Assembly: GCF_000372725.1 (NCBI RefSeq)
Contig: NW_005201092.1
Span: 410,698 to 474,697, forward strand
Origin: Emiliania huxleyi CCMP1516
Taxonomy: Eukaryota > Haptophyta > Isochrysidales > Noelaerhabdaceae
DNA length: 64,000 nucleotides
Reading direction: 5' to 3'
Both the position numbers and the translations under genes were made by a program. This document shows, piece after piece, positions 9,861 to 19,140 of this stretch. Under the pieces are notes generated by a model that was not told the DNA's origin, ran no database searches, and was given only the letters and a program-made list of their open reading frames with translations. Position 1 is the first letter of the stretch; the number at the start of each line of letters is the position of its first letter.

Positions 9861-11743
9861 CGGCGGCGTACTTTCTGCAGCTCCACAGCGAGCACGGCGT
9901 CGAACCGGAGCAAGAAGCAGACAGAGCGAAGCAGGAGGGACTCGACAGGGGCATGAGGGATAGGCACCGAATGAATGGGGACTCAGATGATGCTGAGGCT
10001 CTCCATGATGTGGGGGGAGGAGGCAGTACGTAGGAGAGAAGAGATGACTGATGAGCCCCCACCGTGGCCGAAGGAGGTGAGCGAGAGGTCTAAGTTCAGG
10101 CGTGAGCACTTGAGCACTGGAAACCTGGTTTGTGGACCTCCCGCACCTGTCCTGACAGTCCTGACAGAGTCCTGACAGAGTCCTGACAGAGTCCTGACAG
10201 AGTCCTGACAGAGTCCTGACAGAGTCCTGGCGGGGTCCTGACGGCGCACGGTCTTCACAGTGCTCACAAGTGCCTCCGACGAGACCTCCACCTTCCTTCA
10301 CTGCAACCCTCCTTCCCCTCCCCCCCAGCAGTGAATGATAGACGCCCAGCCCCCCTTTCGACCGTGCGCGCCCTCTGCGGAATCGTCCTGATGGGGCAGT
10401 CCTGACGCAAACTTGAGAGTCCTGACAGAAACTTGAGAGTCCTGACAGAAACTTAGAGTCCTTACAGACAAAAGAAATCACCCTCACTCTCGCGCCACTC
10501 GGCTCGACCATGAAAGCGCACAAGCAAGAGAGGCGCGGCCATGGTGCAGGCAACATTACAGCCGGCAACGTGCAAGAAGGCAGCAAAGCTCGGCCACGAC
10601 GTCCATGGCCCGCGCCCCCCCGATTTGCCACCGGCGGCCTGCAGGCCAGCGCCGAGCAGCGGACCGACTGCTGACCGACTGCTGACCGACTGCTGACCGA
10701 GGCAGCGCCCACGGCAGCGCCCACAGCAGCGCCCACGGCAGCACCCACGACAGCACCCACGACAACGCCCACGGCAGCGCACACGGCTTGGCTGGCCATG
10801 TCAGCCGCGCAGGGACCCTCCCGCGGGTCCAACCCGAAGCGCTCGACCGCTCGACGGCGCAAGTCGGCTGACGGAGCGAGCCGCATAGCCCTCCAGTGCT
10901 CACCGCAGGATCAGGCCCGACCGGCCCACGCTCACGGCCTGGCCTGCCTGTGGACCAGCAAACTCGTTGGCTGTACGCGAGCAAAGAGCTGCGTGGCTGG
11001 GTTGTGAGCATACCGTCCCCGTTGCGCCCTTTCCCTCAGTGGAGGGCCGTCCCTGCCCTCGGGAGTAACTCGACTGTACACCCCTCCCTACTCTCTAGCT
11101 AAGGGCTCTGTTCACAGCGGGGGGGCAGTGGTTGTCCTGGCGGAGTCCTGGCGGAGTCCTGACAGAGTCCTGACAGAGTCCTGACAGAGACCTGACGGAG
11201 TCCTGACAGAGTCCTGACGGCCTATTTTGGAGGGTTTCAACTTTGAGGTATTGTTACTATGTGAGGGTGAAATGAATGAATCAGTTCTTTGGGACAGTGC
11301 AATCCTTTTAATTATTACCTCCAACTCAAAAAAAAGTCTGATGTCAAACGGACAACGGGGTCCCTTATGGTGGCCTGTAAGGGTAAGGTGCGGGAGGTCC
11401 ACAAACCAGGTTTGGATAGGGTCGATTCCGCATGGTACGGGACCCCTCGATCGTCTCGCCCTCCCTCTCTGGTGTGTTCATTGGGGGGGGTCATAACAAA
11501 CACGGTACAGGATCGAGGTGCTTGCCCCACCACTTTGTGTGTGTGGAGAAATCTACCTTACCTTACCTTACCTAACCGCGCCCCCCCCCCGGGGGGGGGG
11601 GGCAGCGCGGGGCTATCGTGGACACGTGGTCACGGGGAGTTGCACACGCGACACGGCACACCCAGCACGCGGTGCGGCCACTCCCACGCCGGCGGGGGCG
11701 CACGCGGTGTGATGTTTGCATCTTATTTGCTCGCAAAATGACA
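9861..11743. repeat. 1.9-kb block present only in copy A, with AGAGTCCTGAC arrays
   Basis: Copy B passes directly from GGCACGCT to AGTTTGCGTG at this point. The block contains tandem 11-mers AGAGTCCTGAC at about 10139-10232 and 11137-11218, and a looser version at 10385-10465. It also has inverted partners of the dispersed repeat (10104-10147; 11387-11483), a CCCAGC-type run (10690-10790), an ACCTT run (11545-11572) and a C10G10 palindrome near 11581. No gene is recognised. It is either an insertion in A or a loss from B. Confidence 0.75.
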
Positions 11744-13736
11744 AGTTTGCGTGCAAATTTGCTGCAAATTTGACATTTCAAATCCATAAGAGCGTGACAC
11801 TATGGATTCCGGGTGACACAGGTTTCACGGACACAGTCACCTTGCCTCGGACAGCGCGGCTCTACTGTCGAGACGAGCAGAGGGCACACAGCACATGCTC
11901 CATGTGCAACATGTGCATGTGCATGTTGTGATGATGCGGCGCCGATGGGGGCAGATACCAGGACGAGGACGACCGGTGAGCGGCATGTGTGCAAGTCATG
12001 CGAACGCCGCGTTGCCCAGCCCCACGAGGGGCGCTCTTTCAGGAGACAGGCCCCAGCGTAGCCTGGCGCGAGTGCAGCCAGGGTCCTACTCTTGTGCACA
12101 AGTATTACTATGGCATATGCCAGCAACCATAAGACAGCAATTGCAGCAAATTTGACAAATCTTATGGTTTTCGAGTGACAGTATGGATTCCGGGTGACAC
12201 AGGTTCAGCGGGCGCTGTGGCGCTGCGGCGCCGTCTCCCCGCCCTGTCCACGGAGCAGGCGCGCGGCGGCACGGCCCTCCACCGGCTGCGGGAGGTGCGC
12301 ACTTCCCAGTGGAAGCACCAGATGCTCCCTCAGCACACGCAGCTGTGCGCAGCGCAGCGCAGGGGCCACGCCACGCAAAGCCGACCCTCAGTCTGGCCGA
12401 GAGGCTGTCTGCGGAAGGCCTGGCAAGCGCGCACTCGCCTCCTCCGCGGCCATGCCCTCCGCCCGGGCGAGCGAGCAACACAAGAGTGGAGGCGGATCGC
12501 CATACTGTTGTGGCCTAAAGTCTGCGCACAGGTTGTGAGGATCACGATGCCGGCGTGACCAAAAAACTGACGGATCCGCTCCTGACAGTGGCATGCACCG
12601 CGCTGCGGCGCGTGCCACTGACCACTGTCTTTGTTTGAAGTTAAAAGTCGAATCAGAGCGCCGTCGGCGCTGATCCTTGTTTTCCTCCCACGGACCCGTC
12701 CGGGACCGCTCCGGGACGCACGCCGGCGAACGAAGCACCATCAAGCTGCTGTACGGCCCCGGCATCGCCTTCCCAGGCTTAGCTAGACTGAGAGATATTG
12801 TGGACATGATTGGTCTCAATATATACACTGACACTGAACCTCGCCCAGAGCTCGTCCCGGTCCGTCACGGCCATCCTCGGCCTCCGGAGGGCCCCCGGCC
12901 GCGGCGCGGTGCGGCGGAGTCACAAATCCGACGGCAGAGCACCGGGACGCGGTCGGGCGATCTGAGGCCCAACTAGGCGTAGGTCGGGCGATCTGAGGCC
13001 CAACTAGGCGCGTGTATGCATTGCCCATCCAGGGCTATCACCTGGACCTATCAACAGGCGCCTGCGGCGCCGTGCTCACAGCCTGCTTCTCCTACCTGTT
13101 CTCACTTTCTTACGGCACAGTACTCGGCTGATTTTTTTCTTTAATGAAGGCGCCCGCCCCACCCCCCCTCCGGACCAGGTGCCGCCACCACACACCTTCT
13201 GGCCGGCCTGAGCCGCGCGGACTCGCCGGCGGGGGCAACGTGTCGACCTCTCTCTCTGGTGCACCACGGGCCGCAACGGCCTGCTAGCACTAGCAGCGTG
13301 CGCGAGGAGGCAGTGTGCCGGCACAGTCGAGCCGGAGCATCGGGTTCTTGATGCTTGTGGGGTGGGTCGAGTTTGACCTTATGTGGCATAATATGCAACA
13401 ATAAGGCTATGCTATCTCCCGGCTTTTTGAGATATGATCCCTCAAAGTCGAATTATGGTTTACTGGTGATCATAGTACCGTCTGTCTTGTTTGCGTTTCT
13501 TCCAACGAATACTTTAAAGTCTCGACAATCACTAAGCTGCTTATGTGGCACCGCAGAGGCTCCCTTGGGGATGCCTGAGGCCACCCCAACCACTCACCAA
13601 GCCTTCCGTGGACGAATTCAAACCCAACGCGGCCAAAGGATATCCACCTCGAGAACCTCGAGAAACCTACTTTTATGGTTTACCCACACTAAGCGAGTAC
13701 CGCTACCGCTTACCCCTTGAGTCGCAGACCTCGGAG
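11744..13736. other. Gene-poor stretch before DGAT2, copy A
   Basis: The 30-odd bp around TATGGATTCCGGGTGACACA occur at 11802 and again at 12181 in direct orientation, both next to GCAAATTTG-type AT-rich words. The same pair is in copy B. Several frames of 100-150 codons exist but none has a recognisable domain. An inverted-repeat end (TTATGGTTTACCCACACTAA) lies at 13673-13698. Confidence 0.4.
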
Positions 13737-15990
13737 ATGTCCGCGAGCAAGGCTGACGATGCTGCGCTCTATCCTTGCCGCATCGACGACCCGTTCTTGC
13801 TCTCCTTCCATCCCACCGTGCGCCGAGCTCTCGCGTGGATCTTTGTGACACTGCTCGCGTCGATGTACTACCTCCTTCCTGCGACCGTCCTGGTGTCGCT
13901 CGCACTCGCCACGTGCGGCCACGTGACGACCGCAGCAGCGATCGGCCTCGTCTTGCTCGGCGGGTCGCTCCTCCCGCTGCACGAGCGGCCATACACGCGT
14001 CGCCTCTGCCAGGCTGCCTTCATGCCCCGCAGTACTGGCTCCTCCTCTCGGCCTCCGCGAACCTCTACTCCAGGTCTATCATATCGCAACCTCTAGTGAA
14101 TCTTCTGTGCTGATCGCACACCATGCCTCCGCCAGGTCTACTACGAGCTCTTCCGCCTGCGACACAACCTCACGCAGGAGCGGATCCGCAGGCGGGGCGA
14201 GGGGCCGCGTCGAGCGGACATGTCCGGGACACGTCCACGACACGCCTGTGGCATGTCGGCAGGCTGGTCGAGGACTGCGTCGAGCGGGGCGAGCGCTACA
14301 TCCTCGGCATGCACCCGCACGGGGTGGTGCCGCTGCAGGTGCTGCTTTGGGTGGCGTTCGCGGACCAGTACCTCCGCACGGCAGAGCACGGCACGGTGTA
14401 TGGCTTCGGAGGCATGGCGAGCGTGATCTGCTACCTGCCCGGCCTGCGCACGCTAATGGGCTGGTGAGCAGCCGGAGCCAGATCTCGGCCATCTCTCGGC
14501 CATCTCTCGGCCGTCTCTCGGCATGCTCTCGGCCGCCTCTCGGCCGCATCAAGTGGGCGGAGATGGTACGCCCGAGAAAGAGAGGGGCCGCCGGTCCATC
14601 AGAGAAACGCCGTGAGCAGGTGGACAGGACTGCCCGCCACGTACTCCATCCAGATCTCGGCCAGATCTCGCCAGCCTATTCGCAGGTGGACGGGGATGCC
14701 TGCCACGTACTCCAACCTCAAGCGCAACCTGACGAGCGGCTCCGGCGCAACCTTCTTGCGGGCAAAGCACCCGGGCCGGAACCTGTACATGCTGCCCGGC
14801 GGCGTCGCCGAGATCTTCACGGCGCAGCCGGCAAGGTGTGTTTGGCTGTGTGCGGAGGGCCGCGCCTCGCCACACACCTCGGCCTGAGGTAGTGAAGGAG
14901 GTAGCGTAGGCACGTCGCCGTGTGGAAGCCTCGGCGCGGGCTCTGCTCGCCTCGCGCCGGTCGAGAGCCGGAGCCCTGCACGACCCTTCCCCGACCCTTC
15001 GCCTAGGCCCGCGGCTTGCAGGCGAGGACGAGGCGAGGAGCCTTGCACGACCCTTCCCCGAACTTTCGCTTAGGCGCGGGCTCTGCCGCCTCGCGCTCGA
15101 GACGGGCGCGCGGCTGACGCCGATGTACGTGTTTGGGGGCAACGACTTCTACTTCCAGTCCCTCACGTCTCGGCCTTTGGCTGGGCAGTCAGGGAGCGAG
15201 GGCCCGTCCTCTCCTGACTGATGATGCGCGAGTAGGTCCGATTCGTGGCTCGCGAGGACGTCACGCTCGTTCGGCGAGACGCAGCCGAGAGATAGCCGAG
15301 AGACAGCCGAGAGACAGCCGAGAGACAGCCGAGAGGCAGCCGAGAGGCAGCCGAGAGGCAGCCGAGGTGCAGCCGAGGTGCAGCCGAGGTGCAGCCGAGG
15401 GGCAGCCGAGGTGCAGCCGAGGTGCAGCCGAGGTGCAGCCGAGGACGTCACACTTGCTCGACGATAGCGTCAGCCCTTCCCTCTGGCTATCTCCGTCCCC
15501 TTGCGGAGAGTGAGCCTCCTCCCGCCCGCCCGCCCGCCCGCCGCGCACAGGCTGCAGCGTCACCCTCTTCTGGGGCCGCTGGTGGTGGCTGCCCACGGTG
15601 CCGCTCACGCCGCCGCACGGCTGTACCATCGCCATCGCGGAGCCGCTGCCCTCGCGGCGCGCCGCCGCCGCCGACGGGCGGCCGTCGGACGACGAGGTGG
15701 GAGTTAGAGCCGAGATGTGGCAGAGATACAGCCGCGATATGGCCGACGGAGGAGGTGGACGAGGCGTTGCACACACGCCGGGCCTCGCGCTTGCAGTGCC
15801 GCGGGGCTCCTGCTTGTCTCATGACGCGGAGATCGGCGGCCCCGCGCAAGCGCTGGCGGAGAAGCTCCCGCTATTACCCTTCTCTTAGGTGGAGGCACTG
15901 CACGCCGAGTACGAGCGAGCACTCGTCGAAGTGTTTGATCAATACAAGGCGGCGGCGGGCTACCCGGACGCAGAGCTGACTGTGCTGTAA
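13737..15990 (+). CDS. DGAT2: Type-2 diacylglycerol acyltransferase, copy A
   Basis: DGAT2 transfers the last acyl chain onto diacylglycerol to make triacylglycerol at the ER. Exon 1 (ATG 13737) has one long hydrophobic hairpin (FVTLLASMYYLLPATVLVSL ... AAAIGLVLLGG). Then follow YYELFRLRHNLTQE, the family motif HPHG at 14312-14323 in ERYILGMHPHGVVPL, MPATYSNLKRNL, the glycerolipid-binding block LYMLPGGVAEIF, LALETGARLTPMYVFGGND, WGRWWWLPTVPL and the C-terminal VFDQYKAAAGYPDAELTVL. Introns use GT and GC donors and carry CTCGG-core minisatellites. The exon 1/2 join is uncertain because two frames compete near 14020-14135. The final exon is 15889-15990. Only the stop codon (TAA here, TGA in B) and a few residues differ from copy B. 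Confidence 0.85.
14605..14720. repeat. Exon start duplicated inside the preceding DGAT2 intron
   Basis: GCAGGTGGACAGGACTGCCC with CACGTACTCCA (about 14613-14648) is a diverged copy of the true exon start at about 14681-14718 (GCAGGTGGACGGGGATGCC). Both have an acceptor-like CAG. The same pair is in copy B, so it predates the segmental duplication. It could create a decoy or alternative acceptor. Confidence 0.7.
15283..15445. repeat. Intronic AGCCGAGAGAC/AGCCGAGGTGC minisatellite (DGAT2 A)
   Basis: About fourteen 11-bp units with invariant GCCGAG fill most of an intron between the FGGND exon and the WGRWWW exon. It is identical in layout in copy B (34192-34354). Confidence 0.9.
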
Positions 15991-16323
15991 TCACGGCGCG
16001 CGTGCGAGGCGCACTCAGTCTCACGCGTCTTTGTGTTTTATCTGCGCCCAGCTCGCACCGCCAAGCGATGGCTCCGTTTTCTTGTTTCAGGAACATTGTC
16101 CTTGTATGTGCTACCTTTCTATATTTGTGCCAAAGAACGAAAGAAAACAGACGGTCCCAGAGGGGGAGTTCATTTTATCGATATCCCGGAGGGGGTTAGA
16201 GAACGGCGCACAGGCCTCGGAGTAATTCTTTTCGGCAGTGCGGAGCATGAGGTATTCGCTTGTGATCTCTCCTTTCTGGCTGGTGGGGTGCTGCTGACGC
16301 CAAAGCACGTCGTTCGCCTGATA
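15991..16323. other. Spacer between DGAT2 and the aldo-keto reductase gene (copy A)
   Basis: It matches copy B up to about 16150 (GAAAGAAAACAG), where the copy-A-only block begins. No gene is seen. Confidence 0.5.
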
Positions 16324-18418
16324 TGCTTGCCATCGTCTCGGCCATCGCTCCCGCCTTTGCGTGCTACGGCGGCAAGGCTCCGTGTGTCAAGCTCAACAGT
16401 GGCGTCCTGATGCCGGCTGTCCAGCTCGGGACTGGCGCCTCAGCCTACCTCAACCATTGTCACGAGCCGCTCCCGAACCCACCGTTCAGCAACATGAGCT
16501 GCTTCAAGCGGATGGCGCACGCGTCGGCGAAGCTCTGGCTCGCGGCTGGCGGTAGCGCCATCGAGATGGCGCAGGTGCGGCACCGTTCTCTGCGCTCCTC
16601 TCTCACTCTGCCGGCGCTCCGTCTCACCCGCCACCTTGCCGCCTCCTGCGCCACCATCGTCATGAATGAGAGGTGGCAGCGCCGCCGCTCAGGTCGACCG
16701 GAACTCTGTCCCTGTTGCGCGGGCCATCGAGGACGTGCCGCGGTCGCGCCTGTTCCTGGACACAAAGTGCTGGGGCTCGCAGGGCTTCGCGGCGACCATC
16801 GAGTGAGAGCAGATGCCGGCTCGGCCTGGCTCGCTCTCGGCATCTCAGTTCGTCCGACGCTGTTTTAGGTGCGCCGCCGACAGCATGCAGATGCTCGGCG
16901 TGCAGCAGATCGACCTGCTACTGCTGCACCACCCCCTCGCGCCGGCGCTCTCACTCAATGCCGCTCTCACATTCCGATGCATATCGCTCTGAGTCACCCG
17001 AGATCGTACCCTAGGCGCCAGAGTGTTGGGGCTCTCCGGTTTGGGACCAGCGGTGCGACGCGCCTGCGCCGCTGTACGACCCAGGGCCGGCGCAGCGGCG
17101 AGAGAGCTGGCGCGCGCTTGAGTTGCTCGTTAAGGCGCCTGAGGTCATCAGAGAAGACGGCCGAGAGCACAGCAGAGACACGCCGCTGTGGCGTGTAGGC
17201 GGGCCGGGTCCGTGCCATCGGCCTCTCCGACTTTACCGCCAAGCAGGTCGAGGAGGTTCTGCCGCACGCGACGATCCTTCCCGCTGTGCTGTCGACGCAG
17301 TGGCACCCGGGCAGGTGGCAGCGATTAGAGAGAGGAGCAAGAGGGCACAAAGGGTACTCGTTGGCGGGTGGACGGAGTGTCTCTGAGCTCGTTGGCTTGG
17401 ACAGGCACGACGACTCCTTGCTCGCCTTCGCCAAGGCGCACGGCATCACGCTGCAGGCGTGGGGCGCGCTTGGGGCGGGTGTCTGGGGGCCGAGCATCCT
17501 CAAGCACCCCGCTCTCGTCGCAGCGGCGGCGGCGCACAACGTGACTACCGCGCAGGCGCACCATGCACTGATTGGGTTGCTTTCGCTCAGTCACGCGTTG
17601 GGCAGCCCACGGCTTGGGGCGCACCCCACCCCACGCAACGCAAACGCTTGTGAGCTGCTTGGCCTCAGGTCGCGCTGCGGTGGTCCGTCCAGCAAGGCGT
17701 CGTCGTCATCGCCGGCACTGCAAACGAGGCTCACATGGCGGCGGACCTCGACTTGTGGGGCTTCGAGCTCAGCGAGGCAGAGATGAAGGCGATCTCGGCG
17801 GTGGGCGAGGGCGGCCGAGCTCACTTGCACGCGACTGTCGAGCCGCCCTCGAGCTGGTTCAAGGAGCTACACCTCGTCGACCTGGTTGGCGGTCACCATC
17901 GCGCGGACCACATGCTGCGTGCGCCCGTGCTCGTCGTCCTTCTCTGCCTCTTGCTCCTCAAGTGCGTCTCCTCGTACGACAAGGTGGCGGTCTCCCCATA
18001 CGACAAGGTTGCGGTCGTGGCACCCGCGCCCGAAAAGGTGGCGGCAATGGCTCCCGTTCCCGCGCCACGCCGCAACCTAGCGGGGGCAGGAGCGCCCGTT
18101 GGGCCTCGGCGGGGGCGGCGGATCAACAACTTCAACCCCGACAAGTACAAGCTGTCGCTGTGCCACAGGCTCGCTTGCCCTCGCTCGCGCCGCCCCTGTC
18201 GCCACGGCGCCGTTGCGCCACCCTGTCGCCTTGTCTCGACGCCGCTCGATGGACGCCCTGCAGTATCACCGCGACGCCTTCCCCCTGTGCTGCCTCCGAG
18301 CCGGCGCGTGCTCCGCAGGTGGCGCCAGCCGATTCCTGGCAACGGAACACTCATCTGGTCGCTGGGTGAGCACCCGCCTACGCCGACGCGGCGGCAATCC
18401 AAGGCCACGCTTGTCTAG
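16324..18418 (+). CDS. Aldo-keto reductase with hydrophobic C-terminal extension (copy A only)
   Basis: AKRs are NAD(P)H-dependent (alpha/beta)8-barrel reductases of aldehydes and ketones. Exons in order: MLAIVSAIAPAFACYGG (signal-like) with VLMPAVQLGTG; RSRLFLDTKCWGSQGFA; MQMLGVQQIDLLLLHHP; ESWRALELLVK; VRAIGLSDFTAKQVEEVLP with STQWHPG; HDDSLLAFAKAHGITLQAWG; and ALRWSVQQGVVVIAGTANEA with FELSEAEMKAI. These are the usual AKR landmarks: the TK of strand 4, LGxxxIDLxLxHxP, WxxLExLVK, RxIGxSNF-like, the HP motif and the C-terminal cofactor segment. The usual catalytic Tyr region in the first exon is not obvious. Donors are a mix of GT and GC. After the barrel the frame continues into a transmembrane-like helix (APVLVVLLCLLLL, about 17917) and three YDKVAV/EKVA units, which is unusual and may instead be a separate small gene starting at 17911. 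Copy B lacks the whole gene. Confidence 0.72.
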
Positions 18419-19140
18419 AGGTAAGGTAAGGTAAGGTAAACGTCTCTAGAGTTTCCGTTGTCCTCGCAACGGAGCAGGACGCGCGGGGTTCTATCGTGAG
18501 GCTCGCGACGCAGTGTTGTCGTTAGTTGAAGTTGTACGTTTTTATGTACGTTTTGGGGATAGTCGTTTACACGCTCGCTGGCTGCCTGCGGCGCGACCGA
18601 CAAGCCGTCCACCGGTCCGCCTCACGGACCGCGCTGCTGGATGGAGGTTAGAGCGAGCCGTACGGCTCTCTACACCGGGCACGTTACTCGTTACTCAGCG
18701 GTTCGTACATGGTACATCCTACACTCAGGGCCGCGCCGGGGCCGCTGGCTTCTGCAGCCTGCTGTGAGGTAGCTTCTGTGTGCAGGGCCGCGCTGGGAGC
18801 CGAGTCATGGACCGGACGTGACCACGGTATGTCGATACACCTCACACTTCGATCTCTCCGCTAGTACGCAGAATAAATCTCGCTGGCACGCAGTACGTAA
18901 CAAGTTTGTGTGTTAGTGTCCAGACCCGCCTTCTCCCTTACACGTCAGCGCCTTGCGAGATATGATGGTTCGACACTCGTGTCCCGTGCATCTCGGCGAT
19001 GGGCCGCCCCCGCCGGGGCCGCGTCGCTGCGTGGGGAAAGATCGCCGGGCCGCAAAGCCGTGCAACGCACGTTTGCGTGCTCGCGCCGAGGTCCTTAGCC
19101 AGGAGCATGTGCGACACCTATTGAACGTTGCCGGGGACCC
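18419..19140. other. Convergent spacer between AKR and receptor A
   Basis: An AAGGT run (18419-18440) is followed by sequence without recognised genes. Homology with copy B resumes at about 18809 (GGACCGGACGTG). It contains the 3' flank of the receptor gene. Confidence 0.45.

Noticed and set aside
11545-11572. ACCTT runs as telomere-type repeats
   Set aside because: The unit is TAAGG/ACCTT, short (3-4 copies) and dispersed at 6375, 11545 and 18419; it is not a TTAGGG-type telomere.
12388-12834. Minus-strand gene of 148 codons in the pre-DGAT2 region (copies at 12388 and 30497)
   Set aside because: Identical in both copies but without domain, splice logic or frame-specific constraint; conservation there is explained by recent duplication.
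14070-14140. CCAGGTCTA direct repeat at a DGAT2 intron as another repeat-framed intron
   Set aside because: Splicing at the repeat does not give a frame compatible with YYELFRLRHN; the exon 1/2 join is unresolved, so it was not counted as evidence.
15283-15445. CRISPR-like regular repeats
   Set aside because: Units are contiguous 10-11 bp with no spacers, lie in introns, and the genome is eukaryotic.
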